In this document: in pieces, positions 16,294-25,250 of the stretch | Layout: each line of letters begins with the position of its first letter | Numbering within the stretch: the first letter of the stretch is position 1 | Source: Flavobacterium sp. CYK-55 | GTDB taxonomy: Bacteria; Bacteroidota; Bacteroidia; Flavobacteriales; Flavobacteriaceae | Reading direction: 5' to 3' | Assembly (NCBI RefSeq): GCF_018413465.1 | Contig: NZ_JAHCDK010000008.1 | Location: 62,001 to 126,000 of the forward strand | DNA: 64,000 nucleotides | Made by a program: the position numbers and the translations under genes | The notes under the pieces: generated by a model | Seen by the model: the letters and a program-made list of their open reading frames with translations, nothing else | The model's database searches: none | Told to the model about the DNA's origin: nothing

Positions 16294-17901
16294 ATGGACT
16301 TTATCTATCAAGATCCTTATCCGATTTTACAAGACGATACCCCGTATAAAAAACTCACTTCTGATTATGTCAAAGTTGAAAAACTAGGCAACCGAGAAAT
16401 CCTCACCATTGATCCGAAAGGATTAGAACTTTTGGCCGAAGAAGCGCTCAAAGACGTTTCGTTCATGCTGCGTTCTTCACACCTTCAGAAATTGCGCAAC
16501 ATTATTGACGATCCTGAAGCCACCGACAACGACCGATTTGTAGCCTATAATTTACTGCAAAACGCAGTAGTCGCGGTAGGCGGAGAATTGCCTTCGTGTC
16601 AAGATACCGGAACCGCGATTGTTATGGCCAAAAAAGGCGAGAACGTATACACCGGTGCCGACGATGCTGAGTGGCTTTCACGCGGCATTTTCAACACCTA
16701 TCAGAACCGAAATTTGCGCTATTCGCAGATTGTCCCGATTTCGATGTTTGAAGAAAAAAACTCAGGTTCCAACCTGCCGGCCCAAATTGATATTTACGCC
16801 AAAAAAGGAAGCTCATACGAATTCTTGTTTCTGGCCAAAGGCGGCGGCTCGGCCAACAAAACCTTTTTGTATCAAAAAACCAAATCGCTGCTCAACGAAA
16901 AATCTTTAAACGAATTCATCCGCGAGAAAATCATGGATTTGGGCACCTCGGCATGTCCGCCGTATCACTTAGCCATTGTTATTGGAGGCACTTCTGCCGA
17001 AGCTAATTTAGCAGCCGTCAAAAAAGCTTCTGCGGGTTATTACGACCATTTACCCACTAACGGAAACATGGCCGGTCAAGCCTTCCGCGATTTAGATTGG
17101 GAAGCGCGCATTCAGCAGATTTGTCAAGAAAGTTCCATCGGAGCACAGTTTGGCGGAAAATACCTCACGCATGACGTACGCGTGATTCGTTTGCCGCGCC
17201 ACGCCGCTTCTTGTCCGGTAGGCATGGGCGTTTCGTGTTCGGCCGATCGCAACATCAAAGGCAAAATTACCGCTGAGGGCATTTTCTTGGAACAACTCGA
17301 AACCAACCCGGCGCAATTTTTACCGGCTGTGGCGCCTCATCTGGAAGATCCGGTCATTGTGAATCTCAACCGACCGATGAAAGAAGTCTTGGCCGAGTTG
17401 TCGCAATACCCGATTAAAACCCGACTCAAACTCAACGGAACGCTCATTGTAGCGCGCGATATTGCCCACGCCAAAATCAAAGAATTACTCGATGCCGGAA
17501 AACCCATGCCGGAATATTTCAAAAATCATCCGGTGTATTACGCAGGCCCGGCCAAAACTCCGGACGGAATGCCATCAGGGAGCTTCGGGCCCACCACGGC
17601 CGGCCGAATGGATGTGTATGTTGAGGAATTCCAAAAGCACGGCGGCAGCATGATTATGTTGGCCAAAGGCAACCGCGGCAAAGAAGTCATGAATGCTTGT
17701 AAAACCTACGGCGGATTCTATTTGGGATCAATTGGCGGCCCGGCGGCCATTCTCGCCAAAGAAAACATCTTGTCGGTTGAGGTGGTTGATTTTGAAGAAC
17801 TCGGCATGGAAGCCGTGCGCAAAATTGAGGTTAAAGATTTCCCGGCCTTCATTATTACCGATGACAAAGGCAACGATTTTTTTGCAGCCTTGAGCCACTA
17901 A
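16294..17901 (+). CDS. fumarate hydratase, class I (Fe-S)
   Basis: Interconverts fumarate and malate in the TCA cycle. 535 residues, the single-chain class I form with alpha and beta domains fused. Cluster-ligand cysteines are visible in [10 protein letters not shown] (about C102), [16 protein letters not shown] and [14 protein letters not shown]. The beta-domain signature [15 protein letters not shown] is near residue 430. As a 4Fe-4S dehydratase it should be sensitive to oxidants. A possible promoter (TTTG at 16243-16246 and TACCTTTA at 16264-16271) overlaps the preceding terminator. A strong hairpin terminator follows. Confidence 0.95.
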   Translation: MDFIYQDPYPILQDDTPYKKLTSDYVKVEKLGNREILTIDPKGLELLAEEALKDVSFMLRSSHLQKLRNIIDDPEATDNDRFVAYNLLQNAVVAVGGELPSCQDTGTAIVMAKKGENVYTGADDAEWLSRGIFNTYQNRNLRYSQIVPISMFEEKNSGSNLPAQIDIYAKKGSSYEFLFLAKGGGSANKTFLYQKTKSLLNEKSLNEFIREKIMDLGTSACPPYHLAIVIGGTSAEANLAAVKKASAGYYDHLPTNGNMAGQAFRDLDWEARIQQICQESSIGAQFGGKYLTHDVRVIRLPRHAASCPVGMGVSCSADRNIKGKITAEGIFLEQLETNPAQFLPAVAPHLEDPVIVNLNRPMKEVLAELSQYPIKTRLKLNGTLIVARDIAHAKIKELLDAGKPMPEYFKNHPVYYAGPAKTPDGMPSGSFGPTTAGRMDVYVEEFQKHGGSMIMLAKGNRGKEVMNACKTYGGFYLGSIGGPAAILAKENILSVEVVDFEELGMEAVRKIEVKDFPAFIITDDKGNDFFAALSH

Positions 17902-17918
17902 AATAAAATTCAGTTAAG

Positions 17919-17950
17919 TATAAAAGCCTCTTTCATTAGAGGCTTTTATA
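17919..17950 (+). terminator. bidirectional terminator after fumarase
   Basis: A perfect 13-bp stem, TATAAAAGCCTCT (17919-17931) with AGAGGCTTTTATA (17938-17950), and a 6-nt loop. A-rich and T-rich sides allow termination from either direction. Confidence 0.88.
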
Positions 17951-17953
17951 TTG

Positions 17954-18018
17954 GGGCGTGCCCCTGCGGGTCGTGCTGTTCGCGGTGCGCGGCACCTAGC
18001 TGCCATCACTCACGCGGG
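17954..18018 (+). repeat. GC-rich interspersed repeat, copy B
   Basis: About 65 bp, the second copy of the element at 7301. It differs by a few substitutions (TCGTGC for TCGGGC, CCTAGC for CCCAGC, ATCACT for ATCCCT) and keeps the GGTGC-GCG-GCACC hairpin. It lies between the convergent fumarase and methyltransferase genes. Confidence 0.85.
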
Positions 18019-18165
18019 CAACGTATGAACTGAAACACTAAATTTTCTCATTAGCCCTGAGCGAGGCCTTGTCGGAGCTCTTGCAGCGCAGCGAAAAAGC
18101 GACAGCCGAGCGCAGGACAAAAGTTTCTGAAAACGACGATGTTTCGCTTCTAAAATCAACAAAGA
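18019..18165. other. non-coding tail of repeat B between convergent genes
   Basis: No convincing gene. The stretch from about 18052 to 18120 (CCCTGAGCGAGGCCTTGTCG onward) is also more GC-rich than ordinary intergenic DNA. It resembles, from memory, the second half of compound intergenic repeats seen in other flavobacteria. It has no second copy inside this window. Confidence 0.4.
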
Positions 18166-19332
18166 TTATTCAACATACAAGACCAAGCCTTTTAAATAAT
18201 GGCCTTCAGGATGGTAAATGTTGGTTGGGTGGTCGGGGCCTTGGGTGAGTTTGTGCAGCACGCGAATGTTGCGTCCGGTTTCAATGGCGGCCGCGGCTAC
18301 GGTGTTATAAAAAAGCACATCGTCAATGACTTGCGAGCACGAAAACGTAAAGAGAATTCCTTTGGGCGCCAAGGCTTTGAGGCCGGCCATGTTGAGCCTT
18401 TTGTAGGCTTGTGTGGCGGTGTGTTTGCTCTTGATGCTTTTGGCAAAAGCCGGCGGATCAAGCACTATTACATCGTATTGTTGGGCGTGGGTACGCATGA
18501 ACTCAAAAACATCTGAGGCTACCGCTGAATGTTGGGCTTTGGCAAAATAGAGGTCCATATTTTTGGTGGCCAAATCAACCGCTTTTTGCGAAATATCAAC
18601 CGAGGTTACGAGTTCAGCACCAGCCTGCATGGCATAGACCGAGAAGCCGCCGGTATAACAAAAAGTGTTGAGTACTTTTTTGTTTTTTGAGAACGAACCC
18701 AACAATTTTCGGTTGTCGCGCTGATCGAGGAAGAATCCGGTTTTTTGCCCTTCGACCCAATTCACATGAAACGAAATGCCGTTTTCTTGGGCAACGGTTT
18801 CAGGCGTGTTTCCTTTTAAGAAAAAGTCGGTTCCGGTGTTGGGCAAAGTGCCACTGCTCTTACAATACAATGTTTGGCAATGCTCCGGAAAAGCCTGCTC
18901 AATAGCCTGGGCAATGACTTGCATTTGCTGAAAAACACCGCTTGAATGCGCTTGCAGCACCCAATGTTGGTTATAAAAATCAACAATCAATCCCGGAATT
19001 CCATCGCCTTCGCCATGAATGACTCTGAAAGCGTTGGTTTGTGAAAAGTCAAGAATTTCATGACGCATTTCCCAAGCCGCTTGCAGTTTTTGCCTCCAGA
19101 AGTTGGCGGTAAATTCCTCTTCGCCAAACGTAAGCAAACGCACCACGATGCTGCCTTTGTCTGAAAAATAACCATGGCCTAAGCGCGTGTTTTTGGCATC
19201 GACTACTTCAACCATTTCGCCGTCTTCAATTTCGCGGCTTACACCGTAAACAGCTCCGCTAAACACCCACGGATGGCGGCGCAGCAGAGATTTTTCTTTT
19301 CCGGCTTTTAGAATGACTTTTGGAAAACTCAT
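18166..19332 (-). CDS. rlmI: RlmI-like 23S rRNA cytosine-C5 methyltransferase
   Basis: 388 residues. An N-terminal PUA domain (residues about 1-75: VILKAGKEKSLLRRHPWVFSGAV, GEMVEVVDAKNTRLGHGYFS) precedes a class I SAM methyltransferase domain. Motif I is around LNTFCYTGGFSVYAMQAGA with VTSVDISQKAVDLA. The substrate motif is VLDPPAFAKS, and a conserved cysteine occurs in TFSCSQ. This is the YccW/RlmI layout, in which m5C is placed in 23S rRNA; the exact target base is inferred. ATG 19332 (MSFPKVIL) was chosen over a 12-codon extension because it begins at the PUA domain. Confidence 0.88.
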   Translation of the reverse strand: MSFPKVILKAGKEKSLLRRHPWVFSGAVYGVSREIEDGEMVEVVDAKNTRLGHGYFSDKGSIVVRLLTFGEEEFTANFWRQKLQAAWEMRHEILDFSQTNAFRVIHGEGDGIPGLIVDFYNQHWVLQAHSSGVFQQMQVIAQAIEQAFPEHCQTLYCKSSGTLPNTGTDFFLKGNTPETVAQENGISFHVNWVEGQKTGFFLDQRDNRKLLGSFSKNKKVLNTFCYTGGFSVYAMQAGAELVTSVDISQKAVDLATKNMDLYFAKAQHSAVASDVFEFMRTHAQQYDVIVLDPPAFAKSIKSKHTATQAYKRLNMAGLKALAPKGILFTFSCSQVIDDVLFYNTVAAAAIETGRNIRVLHKLTQGPDHPTNIYHPEGHYLKGLVLYVE

Positions 19333-19401
19333 AGGATAAAAAGAGCCACAAATGCACAACTGGGTCATGCATGGGTGGCTTATATAAGTGATTTTTATTT
19401 T

Positions 19402-20061
19402 TTAATCAATCGTCATTTCAGGAATATCACCTTCAATGATGAGTTCGGCTTCGGTGGAAGCAATGATGTGATCCACCGTAACACCCGGAGCACGCTCTAA
19501 AAGTTTAAATCCATTCGGAGTGATTTCCATGACGGCCAATTCAGTCACTACTTTTTTGACACAGCCTACACCGGTGAGTGGAAGCGTACATTTTTTGAGG
19601 ATTTTGCTTTCGCCGGCTTTGTTCACATGCATCATAGCAACGATGATGTTTTCGGCCGAGGCTACTAAATCCATCGCGCCGCCCATACCTTTGACCATTT
19701 TTCCGGGAATTTTCCAGTTGGCAATATCGCCGTTTTCAGAAACTTCCATAGCGCCGAGGATGGTTAAATCAACTTTTTGTGCGCGGATCATGCCAAAGCT
19801 AAAAGCCGAATCAAAAAAACTCGCACCCGGCAAAGTAGTGATGGTTTGTTTTCCGGCATTGATGATGTCGGCATCTTCTTCGCCTTCATACGGAAACGGA
19901 CCCATGCCCAAAACGCCATTTTCACTTTGGAATTCAACCGAAATATCGGTACGCACATAATTGGCCACAAGCGTCGGAATGCCAATACCCAAATTGACAT
20001 AGAAGCCATCTTTGACTTCGCGGGCAATGCGTTTTGCAATTTGATTTTTATCTAAAGCCAT
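19402..20061 (-). CDS. scoB: 3-oxoacid CoA-transferase subunit B
   Basis: Beta subunit of succinyl-CoA:3-ketoacid (acetoacetate) CoA-transferase. 219 residues. The catalytic glutamate is in the SENGVLGMGP motif (E about 43). GGAMDLV and the C-terminal EITPNGFKLLERAPGVTVD are also family-typical. It lies 2 nt downstream of subunit A, and together they form the heterodimeric enzyme that activates acetoacetate or returns CoA to succinate. Confidence 0.94.
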   Translation of the reverse strand: MALDKNQIAKRIAREVKDGFYVNLGIGIPTLVANYVRTDISVEFQSENGVLGMGPFPYEGEEDADIINAGKQTITTLPGASFFDSAFSFGMIRAQKVDLTILGAMEVSENGDIANWKIPGKMVKGMGGAMDLVASAENIIVAMMHVNKAGESKILKKCTLPLTGVGCVKKVVTELAVMEITPNGFKLLERAPGVTVDHIIASTEAELIIEGDIPEMTID

Positions 20062-20063
20062 AA

Positions 20064-20762
20064 TTATTTTTGTCTGACGGTGCGTTGTTCGATTCTTTTC
20101 TCAAATTTTTCACCTTGAAAGATGCGTTGAACCATAATGCCCGGAATGTGAATTTGGTTCGGATCAAGCGCACCCACCGGTAGCAATTCTTCAACTTCGG
20201 CAATGGTGATTTTGGCAGCGCCGGCCATTACAGCGTTGAAGTTGCGGGCGGTTCCTTTAAAAATAAGATTTCCGGCCTCGTCGCCTTTCCAAGCTTTTAC
20301 AATTGAAAAATCGGCTTGGTAAGCGAGTTCCATCACGTGCATTTTTCCGTTGAATTCGCGGGTTTCTTTGCCTTCGGCTACTTCGGTTCCGTAACCGGCA
20401 GGCGTATAGAAAGCGGGAATTCCGGCTTGAGCTGCGCGACATTTTTCGGCCAAAGTTCCTTGTGGAGTGAGTTCAACTTCGAGTTCACCTGAAAGCATCT
20501 GACGTTCAAACTCGCCATTTTCGCCTACATAAGACGAAATCATTTTTTTGATTTGTTTTTTCTGTAAAAGCAAGCCCAATCCAAAGTCGTCCACACCGGC
20601 ATTGTTAGAAATACAGGTGAGGTTGGTGGTTTCTTTGCGCACGAGTTCGGCGATGCTGTTTTCGGGAATTCCGCACAAACCGAACCCGCCGAGCATTAAG
20701 GTCATTCCGTCTTGAATGCCTTCTAAAGCTTCTTGAACTGTATGTATTTTTTTATTAATCAT
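20064..20762 (-). CDS. scoA: 3-oxoacid CoA-transferase subunit A
   Basis: Alpha subunit of the same CoA-transferase. 232 residues. The CoA-binding signature [17 protein letters not shown] occurs at about residues 19-35, with [13 protein letters not shown] following and a C-terminal [15 protein letters not shown]. The tight spacing to scoB indicates co-transcription and co-translation. Substrate preference (acetoacetate) is from the family, not from residues visible here. Confidence 0.94.
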   Translation of the reverse strand: MINKKIHTVQEALEGIQDGMTLMLGGFGLCGIPENSIAELVRKETTNLTCISNNAGVDDFGLGLLLQKKQIKKMISSYVGENGEFERQMLSGELEVELTPQGTLAEKCRAAQAGIPAFYTPAGYGTEVAEGKETREFNGKMHVMELAYQADFSIVKAWKGDEAGNLIFKGTARNFNAVMAGAAKITIAEVEELLPVGALDPNQIHIPGIMVQRIFQGEKFEKRIEQRTVRQK

Positions 20763-20790
20763 AGCGTATGCTTAGGTTGTTTTTTCGAAT

Positions 20791-23088
20791 TTATATTCCG
20801 AATTCATCGGTATCTTGTTCAAATTCGGTGTCTGTAGTGTCTTTGACCGGCGCCCAACAATCAACTTTGATGGATAAATTAGCCGGACGTTCAAAATCAG
20901 TTTTAGAAACGTTGAGCGATGAATCGGCATAACATTTTTTCATGAACAAAGCCCAAATGGGAAGTGCGGCTGTGGCGCCTTGTCCGTAGGTAATGCCTTT
21001 AAAACGCGCCGAACGATCTTCGCAACCTACCCAAACGCCGGTGGCTAAATTGGGCACCATACCCACAAACCAGCCGTCAGATTGGTTTTGTGTGGTTCCG
21101 GTTTTTCCGGCAATCGGATTGGTAAATACATACGGATATCCGGTAACGCGGTTGTAACCGTTGCCTCCGCCTTGTGTGCGCAGACGAGCTCCTGAACCGC
21201 CTTCGGTAACTCCTTCGAGTAATTTAATCACCGCAAAAGCAATGTCTTTGTTGAGTACATCATGCGATTCCGGGGTTGGTTCATAAACCACAACTCCGTT
21301 TTTATCTTCGATGCGCGTGATGAATTGCGGTTTGATGTACACACCTTCATTGGCAAAAGTACTGTAGGCTGCGACCATATCTTCCACCGTGATTTCAACG
21401 GCACCGAGCGCAATGGATGGTTGCACCGGAATATCTGATTTTACCCCTAATTTCTTGGTCAAATCAACCACAGCTTCAGGGCCGACTTTGTCAATGAGTT
21501 TGGCCGAAACGGTATTGATCGAATTCGCCAAAGCTTTTTTGAGTGTGACCATGCCGCGGTATTGGTTGTCGGAGTTGCGCGGTTCCCAATCTTCGGTAAC
21601 GTGGTGACGCCCTTTGTGGATCATAAACGGACTGTCAATAATCGAATCACAAGGCGACATATTGAGTTGCTCAATGGCCGTGGCATACACAAACGGCTTA
21701 AAGGTTGAGCCTACTTGACGTGCTCCTTGACCTACGTGGTCATACTGAAAATATTTATAATTGATGCCGCCCACCCATACTTTGATGTGTCCGGTTTGTG
21801 GTTCCATAGCCATAATTCCGGTTTGCAAAAAGCTTTTGTAGTAGCGAATCGAATCGGTTGGAGTCATGACGGTATCGCGTTCACCTTTCCAGGTAAAGAC
21901 TTTCATTTTGGTTTTTACGCCGAATGATTTGACAATTTCGTCTTCAGATTTCCCTTGGTCGGCCATGATTTTCCAGCGACTTGAATTCTTCATCGCTTTG
22001 GTCATGAGCTTTTTGGTTTCATCGTCAGAGATATTCACAAAAGGCGCATTTTTGTTTTCTTTTTGCTGACTTCTGAGCTCGGCTTGCAAATTCGGCAAGT
22101 GCTCTTTCATGGCTTCTTCGGCATAGGTTTGCATGCGCGAATCAATGGTTGTATAAATTTTCAGACCGTCTTTGTAAATATCGTATTCACCACCGTCGGG
22201 CTTTTTGTTTTCTTTGGCCCAATTCTTCATGAAGTCGCGTAAATACTCACGGAAGTATGTTCCGATTCCGTCGGTGTGACTTTCGGGTTGAAAATGCAAC
22301 ACAATGGGTTTTTGTTCGAGGGTTTTCTTTTCGGTTTCACTCAAAAACCCGTTGCGCACCATTTGGCCCAAAACCACATTGCGGCGTTTTTGTACTTTTT
22401 CTAATCGACGCACCGGATTGTACAACGACGGATTGGTGAGCATACCCACAAGCATTGCACCTTCGTCAACGGTTAAATCACGCGGCTCTTTTCCGAAATA
22501 TACTTTGGCTGCCGAGCGAATACCTACCGCGGTATTGACAAAATCGGCCTTGTTAAAATACATGGCAATGATTTCATTTTTGGTGTATTGACGCTCGAGT
22601 TTAATGGCTATGATCCATTCTTTGGCTTTTTGAATGATACGCAGCGGCAAAAAACGTGAGCCTTCACCGTGGAATAACAATTTGGCCAATTGTTGGGTCA
22701 GCGTACTGGCTCCACCATCTGAACCGAGCTTGACGGCTGCGCCCAAAGTGCGTCGTCCATCAATACCTGAATGCTCGTAAAAACGCTCGTCTTCGGTAGC
22801 CACTAAGGCATTAACAAGATGTTTCGGAAGGTCGGAATATTTAATCGGCGTACGGTTTTCATTGTAGAATTTACCAATCGTAGCGCCATCAGTAGCAATG
22901 ATTTCAGTAGCGAGATTCGAATCTGGATTTTCTAAATCTTCAAATGAAGGCATCGATCCGAACAAACCCCACGACGCAAACAAAAAAAACAGAAAGAAAC
23001 CACCAAGCGTGTACAGGTAAACTTTCCAGAATTTCTTTTTGTAGTATTCCAGATTTTTCTCGGGCATAGGGTTGTGATGCGTTGCCAT
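20791..23088 (-). CDS. class A penicillin-binding protein 1A (bifunctional)
   Basis: 765 residues. A short cytoplasmic tail and one membrane helix (about 22-43) precede a GT51 glycosyltransferase domain with the catalytic glutamate in TEDERFYEHSGID (E99) and STLTQQLAK. The transpeptidase domain follows with SxxK in GSTFKPF (S461, K464), SxN in ANSINTVSA (about 525) and KTGTTQNQ near the C-terminus. It polymerises and cross-links peptidoglycan. It lies 4 nt after gldH, in a ricT-gldH-PBP unit on the minus strand. Confidence 0.95.
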   Translation of the reverse strand: MATHHNPMPEKNLEYYKKKFWKVYLYTLGGFFLFFLFASWGLFGSMPSFEDLENPDSNLATEIIATDGATIGKFYNENRTPIKYSDLPKHLVNALVATEDERFYEHSGIDGRRTLGAAVKLGSDGGASTLTQQLAKLLFHGEGSRFLPLRIIQKAKEWIIAIKLERQYTKNEIIAMYFNKADFVNTAVGIRSAAKVYFGKEPRDLTVDEGAMLVGMLTNPSLYNPVRRLEKVQKRRNVVLGQMVRNGFLSETEKKTLEQKPIVLHFQPESHTDGIGTYFREYLRDFMKNWAKENKKPDGGEYDIYKDGLKIYTTIDSRMQTYAEEAMKEHLPNLQAELRSQQKENKNAPFVNISDDETKKLMTKAMKNSSRWKIMADQGKSEDEIVKSFGVKTKMKVFTWKGERDTVMTPTDSIRYYKSFLQTGIMAMEPQTGHIKVWVGGINYKYFQYDHVGQGARQVGSTFKPFVYATAIEQLNMSPCDSIIDSPFMIHKGRHHVTEDWEPRNSDNQYRGMVTLKKALANSINTVSAKLIDKVGPEAVVDLTKKLGVKSDIPVQPSIALGAVEITVEDMVAAYSTFANEGVYIKPQFITRIEDKNGVVVYEPTPESHDVLNKDIAFAVIKLLEGVTEGGSGARLRTQGGGNGYNRVTGYPYVFTNPIAGKTGTTQNQSDGWFVGMVPNLATGVWVGCEDRSARFKGITYGQGATAALPIWALFMKKCYADSSLNVSKTDFERPANLSIKVDCWAPVKDTTDTEFEQDTDEFGI

Positions 23089-23092
23089 AAGT

Positions 23093-23575
23093 TTAGTTCG
23101 TTTTTTCTATTCTAAATCCAACTTCGGTAATACCATCGAGTTGCACCACACCGGTTACTTTACCAGTCTGTCTGATGGCTTGTTTGATTTGTACTTTGTA
23201 TGCTCCGGGCATGAAGCGAAAACCTTCTTTGTAGACCAGTTTGCTCTCTTTAACATCGGTAAAACCATCACCGAGCAAATTGCCTTCAGGGTCGGCCATT
23301 TGGTATTCAAGCGTGTCAACAATCGTTTTTTTGTTGGGTTGTTGCAAAGAAACAATCAAGAAAATATTGTTGTATGGGTAATCGTTGTTGTCGCGCAAAT
23401 TGAGGTACAAATTGTACGTTTTTTGGGTGTCGACTTTGGGTAAATCAAAACTGACAATGGTGTCTTTGTTCCAACTTTTCCCCACTGAATGATACTCGTC
23501 AAAAACACGCTTCTTATCACAAGAGACAAGAAGAATCAAAGTCAAAAGATAAAAAAGACTAGTTTTTAGGCTCAT
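23093..23575 (-). CDS. gldH: gliding motility lipoprotein GldH
   Basis: 160 residues from ATG 23575. The signal peptide ends in LLVSC, a lipobox with the lipidated cysteine at about residue 19, and the next residues are DKKRVFDEYHSVGKSW. GldH is needed for gliding in Flavobacterium johnsoniae, where it is an accessory lipoprotein of the motility/T9SS machinery. The reading frame extends upstream inside ricT, but the lipoprotein signal fixes the start. It overlaps the ricT 3' end by 17 nt. The ricT-gldH-PBP1A order is, as I recall, usual in flavobacteria. Confidence 0.88.
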   Translation of the reverse strand: MSLKTSLFYLLTLILLVSCDKKRVFDEYHSVGKSWNKDTIVSFDLPKVDTQKTYNLYLNLRDNNDYPYNNIFLIVSLQQPNKKTIVDTLEYQMADPEGNLLGDGFTDVKESKLVYKEGFRFMPGAYKVQIKQAIRQTGKVTGVVQLDGITEVGFRIEKTN

Positions 23576-24857
23576 TTCTGTTCGGATTCTTTTTGTGTTT
23601 GTGGTGTTTGTTTTTAGGGCGATTTCCACCGCCGCCTTGATTTTGGTTTGAAGTATTTCCGCCGCTATTATTATTGGCTTGCGGTTGCGCTTGTGGCTGA
23701 GCTTCAGAGCTGCGCGCTTCACCAGCTGGCTTTTTCTTTTTGTTGGGTTTGCTGCGTTTGCGGTTGGGTTTGTCAAAGCGCGTTAAACTTTCTTGACCCA
23801 TGGCGTTGTTGAAGTCTTCAGTTGGTTCTTTAGCCACTTCAACCACAAAGTCCTCCAACGAAGCTACTTTCTTTTTCTGCTTATTCTCGGCCATGATTTC
23901 TTTGACTTGCTCTATGTTGAGCATATGCCAAGCCGCTGGGCTATCGGTATATGAAAACCACATCAGCCCTTTAAAAATATCTAATTTTTGGCAAGTTGCA
24001 TCGCCTTTTTCAGTGTATAATTTGGTGTCGAAATCTGGAAAATCCTGCAACGCATCTAAATACGTGTCGAGTTCGTAGTTCAAACAACATTTGAGTTTTC
24101 CGCATTGTCCGGCCAATTTTTGCGGGTTGAGCGATAATTGCTGATAACGCGCCGCCGAAGTATTGACGCTTCTAAAATCAGTAAGCCAAGTTGAGCAACA
24201 AAGTTCGCGTCCGCACGAACCAATTCCGCCCAAACGAGAAGCTTCTTGTCTAAAACCAACTTGTTTCATCTCAATGCGAATACTGAATTCTTTGGCAAAA
24301 TCTTTAATCAACATTCTAAAATCAACGCGGTCATTGGCGGTGTAATAAAAAGTAGCTTTTGACGCGTCGCCTTGAAATTCAATATCCGAAATTTTCATCT
24401 CGAGTTTGTGCGCAATAGCCAATTCGCGGGCACGCACTTTCATCGGTTCTTCACGATCGCGGGCAGCCGACCAAATATCAATGTCTTTTTGCGAAGCTTT
24501 GCGGTAAACCTTACTGATTTCAGGGCTTTCGGGCTGAACGCCTTTTTTCTTCATCTGTACGCGTACCAATTCTCCGGTCAGGGTAACAATACCAATGTCA
24601 TGACCCGGCGAAGCTTCGGTAGCCACAATATCGCCAATGCTTAAAGTGAGTTTTTCGGTATTTCGGTAGAAGTCTTTGCGTCCGTTTTTAAAACGAACTT
24701 CAACACAATCAAAAGGTTCTTGACCGCCCGGCAAACTCATGTTTGAAAGCCAATCAAAAACCGTTAGTTTGTTGCAGCTATCGGTGCCGCAAGTCCCATT
24801 ATTTTTACACCCTTTCGGCGCAGAGCCGTCAGCGGTGGAACAACTGTTACATGCCAT
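23559..24857 (-). CDS. ricT: PSP1-domain regulatory protein RicT
   Basis: 432 residues. An N-terminal cysteine cluster (CNSCSTADG, CKNNGTCGTDSC) is followed by the PSP1 domain at about 45-290. That domain holds the conserved cysteines GSCGRELCCSTWL and CGKLKCCLNYE. In Bacillus the homologue YaaT/RicT works in an Fe-S-containing complex affecting RNA processing; here that is inference. The last about 70 residues are a basic, Asn/Lys-rich, low-complexity tail that is probably disordered and RNA-binding. ATG 24857 was preferred to an 11-codon extension because it matches the MACNSC family start. Confidence 0.88.
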   Translation of the reverse strand: MACNSCSTADGSAPKGCKNNGTCGTDSCNKLTVFDWLSNMSLPGGQEPFDCVEVRFKNGRKDFYRNTEKLTLSIGDIVATEASPGHDIGIVTLTGELVRVQMKKKGVQPESPEISKVYRKASQKDIDIWSAARDREEPMKVRARELAIAHKLEMKISDIEFQGDASKATFYYTANDRVDFRMLIKDFAKEFSIRIEMKQVGFRQEASRLGGIGSCGRELCCSTWLTDFRSVNTSAARYQQLSLNPQKLAGQCGKLKCCLNYELDTYLDALQDFPDFDTKLYTEKGDATCQKLDIFKGLMWFSYTDSPAAWHMLNIEQVKEIMAENKQKKKVASLEDFVVEVAKEPTEDFNNAMGQESLTRFDKPNRKRSKPNKKKKPAGEARSSEAQPQAQPQANNNSGGNTSNQNQGGGGNRPKNKHHKHKKNPNRNEPKN

Positions 24858-24971
24858 AAATTGAATATATATTGATCGTGGCCGCGCCACTACTTTTCAC
24901 AAACGTTTCGAGCGTAAAGATAGTATTTTTTCGGTAATAGGCTGGCCAAATAAAAATGGACAAGAAGGCAT

Positions 24972-25008
24972 AAAAAAAGTCTGATTTTCATGGTTTCAGA
25001 CTTTTTTT
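24972..25008 (-). terminator. bidirectional hairpin terminator downstream of the ferredoxin gene
   Basis: A perfect 13-bp stem, AAAAAAAGTCTGA (24972-24984) with TCAGACTTTTTTT (24996-25008), and an 11-nt loop. It ends the trhO-trhP-ferredoxin operon on the minus strand and is symmetric enough to act in both directions. Confidence 0.85.
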
Positions 25009-25019
25009 AAAAAATATTT

Positions 25020-25250
25020 TTAGGTTGATTTTACCGATATGATGTTCACTGGACAAGCTTTTTCAGCCAAAAAACAAGCTTCTTCAATGCTGTGGTCGGG
25101 TGATTTGAGCGTGTGAAATCCTTTGTTGTTGACCGATTTCAACAGCACCGACTTTCCGTCTTTTTTCGACATCTGAAATTGCCCGGGTGCCATTTCTACA
25201 CAGTAGTTACAACCAATGCATTTATCGCGTTGTAAAGTAACAATGACCAT
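25020..25250 (-). CDS. single-cluster 4Fe-4S ferredoxin linked to trhP
   Basis: 76 residues. Cysteines C11, C14 and C17 (CIGCNYC), with C66 in KACPVNI, form one 4Fe-4S site; an extra cysteine, C59, is also present. It is a small one-electron carrier. The start codon overlaps the trhP stop (TAATG), so the two are translationally coupled and the ferredoxin is probably the electron donor or cluster partner of TrhP. TrhP itself carries four clustered cysteines. E. coli ho5U34 formation is reported to depend on Fe-S functions, which fits, but a dedicated pairing here is inference. Confidence 0.9.
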   Translation of the reverse strand: MVIVTLQRDKCIGCNYCVEMAPGQFQMSKKDGKSVLLKSVNNKGFHTLKSPDHSIEEACFLAEKACPVNIISVKST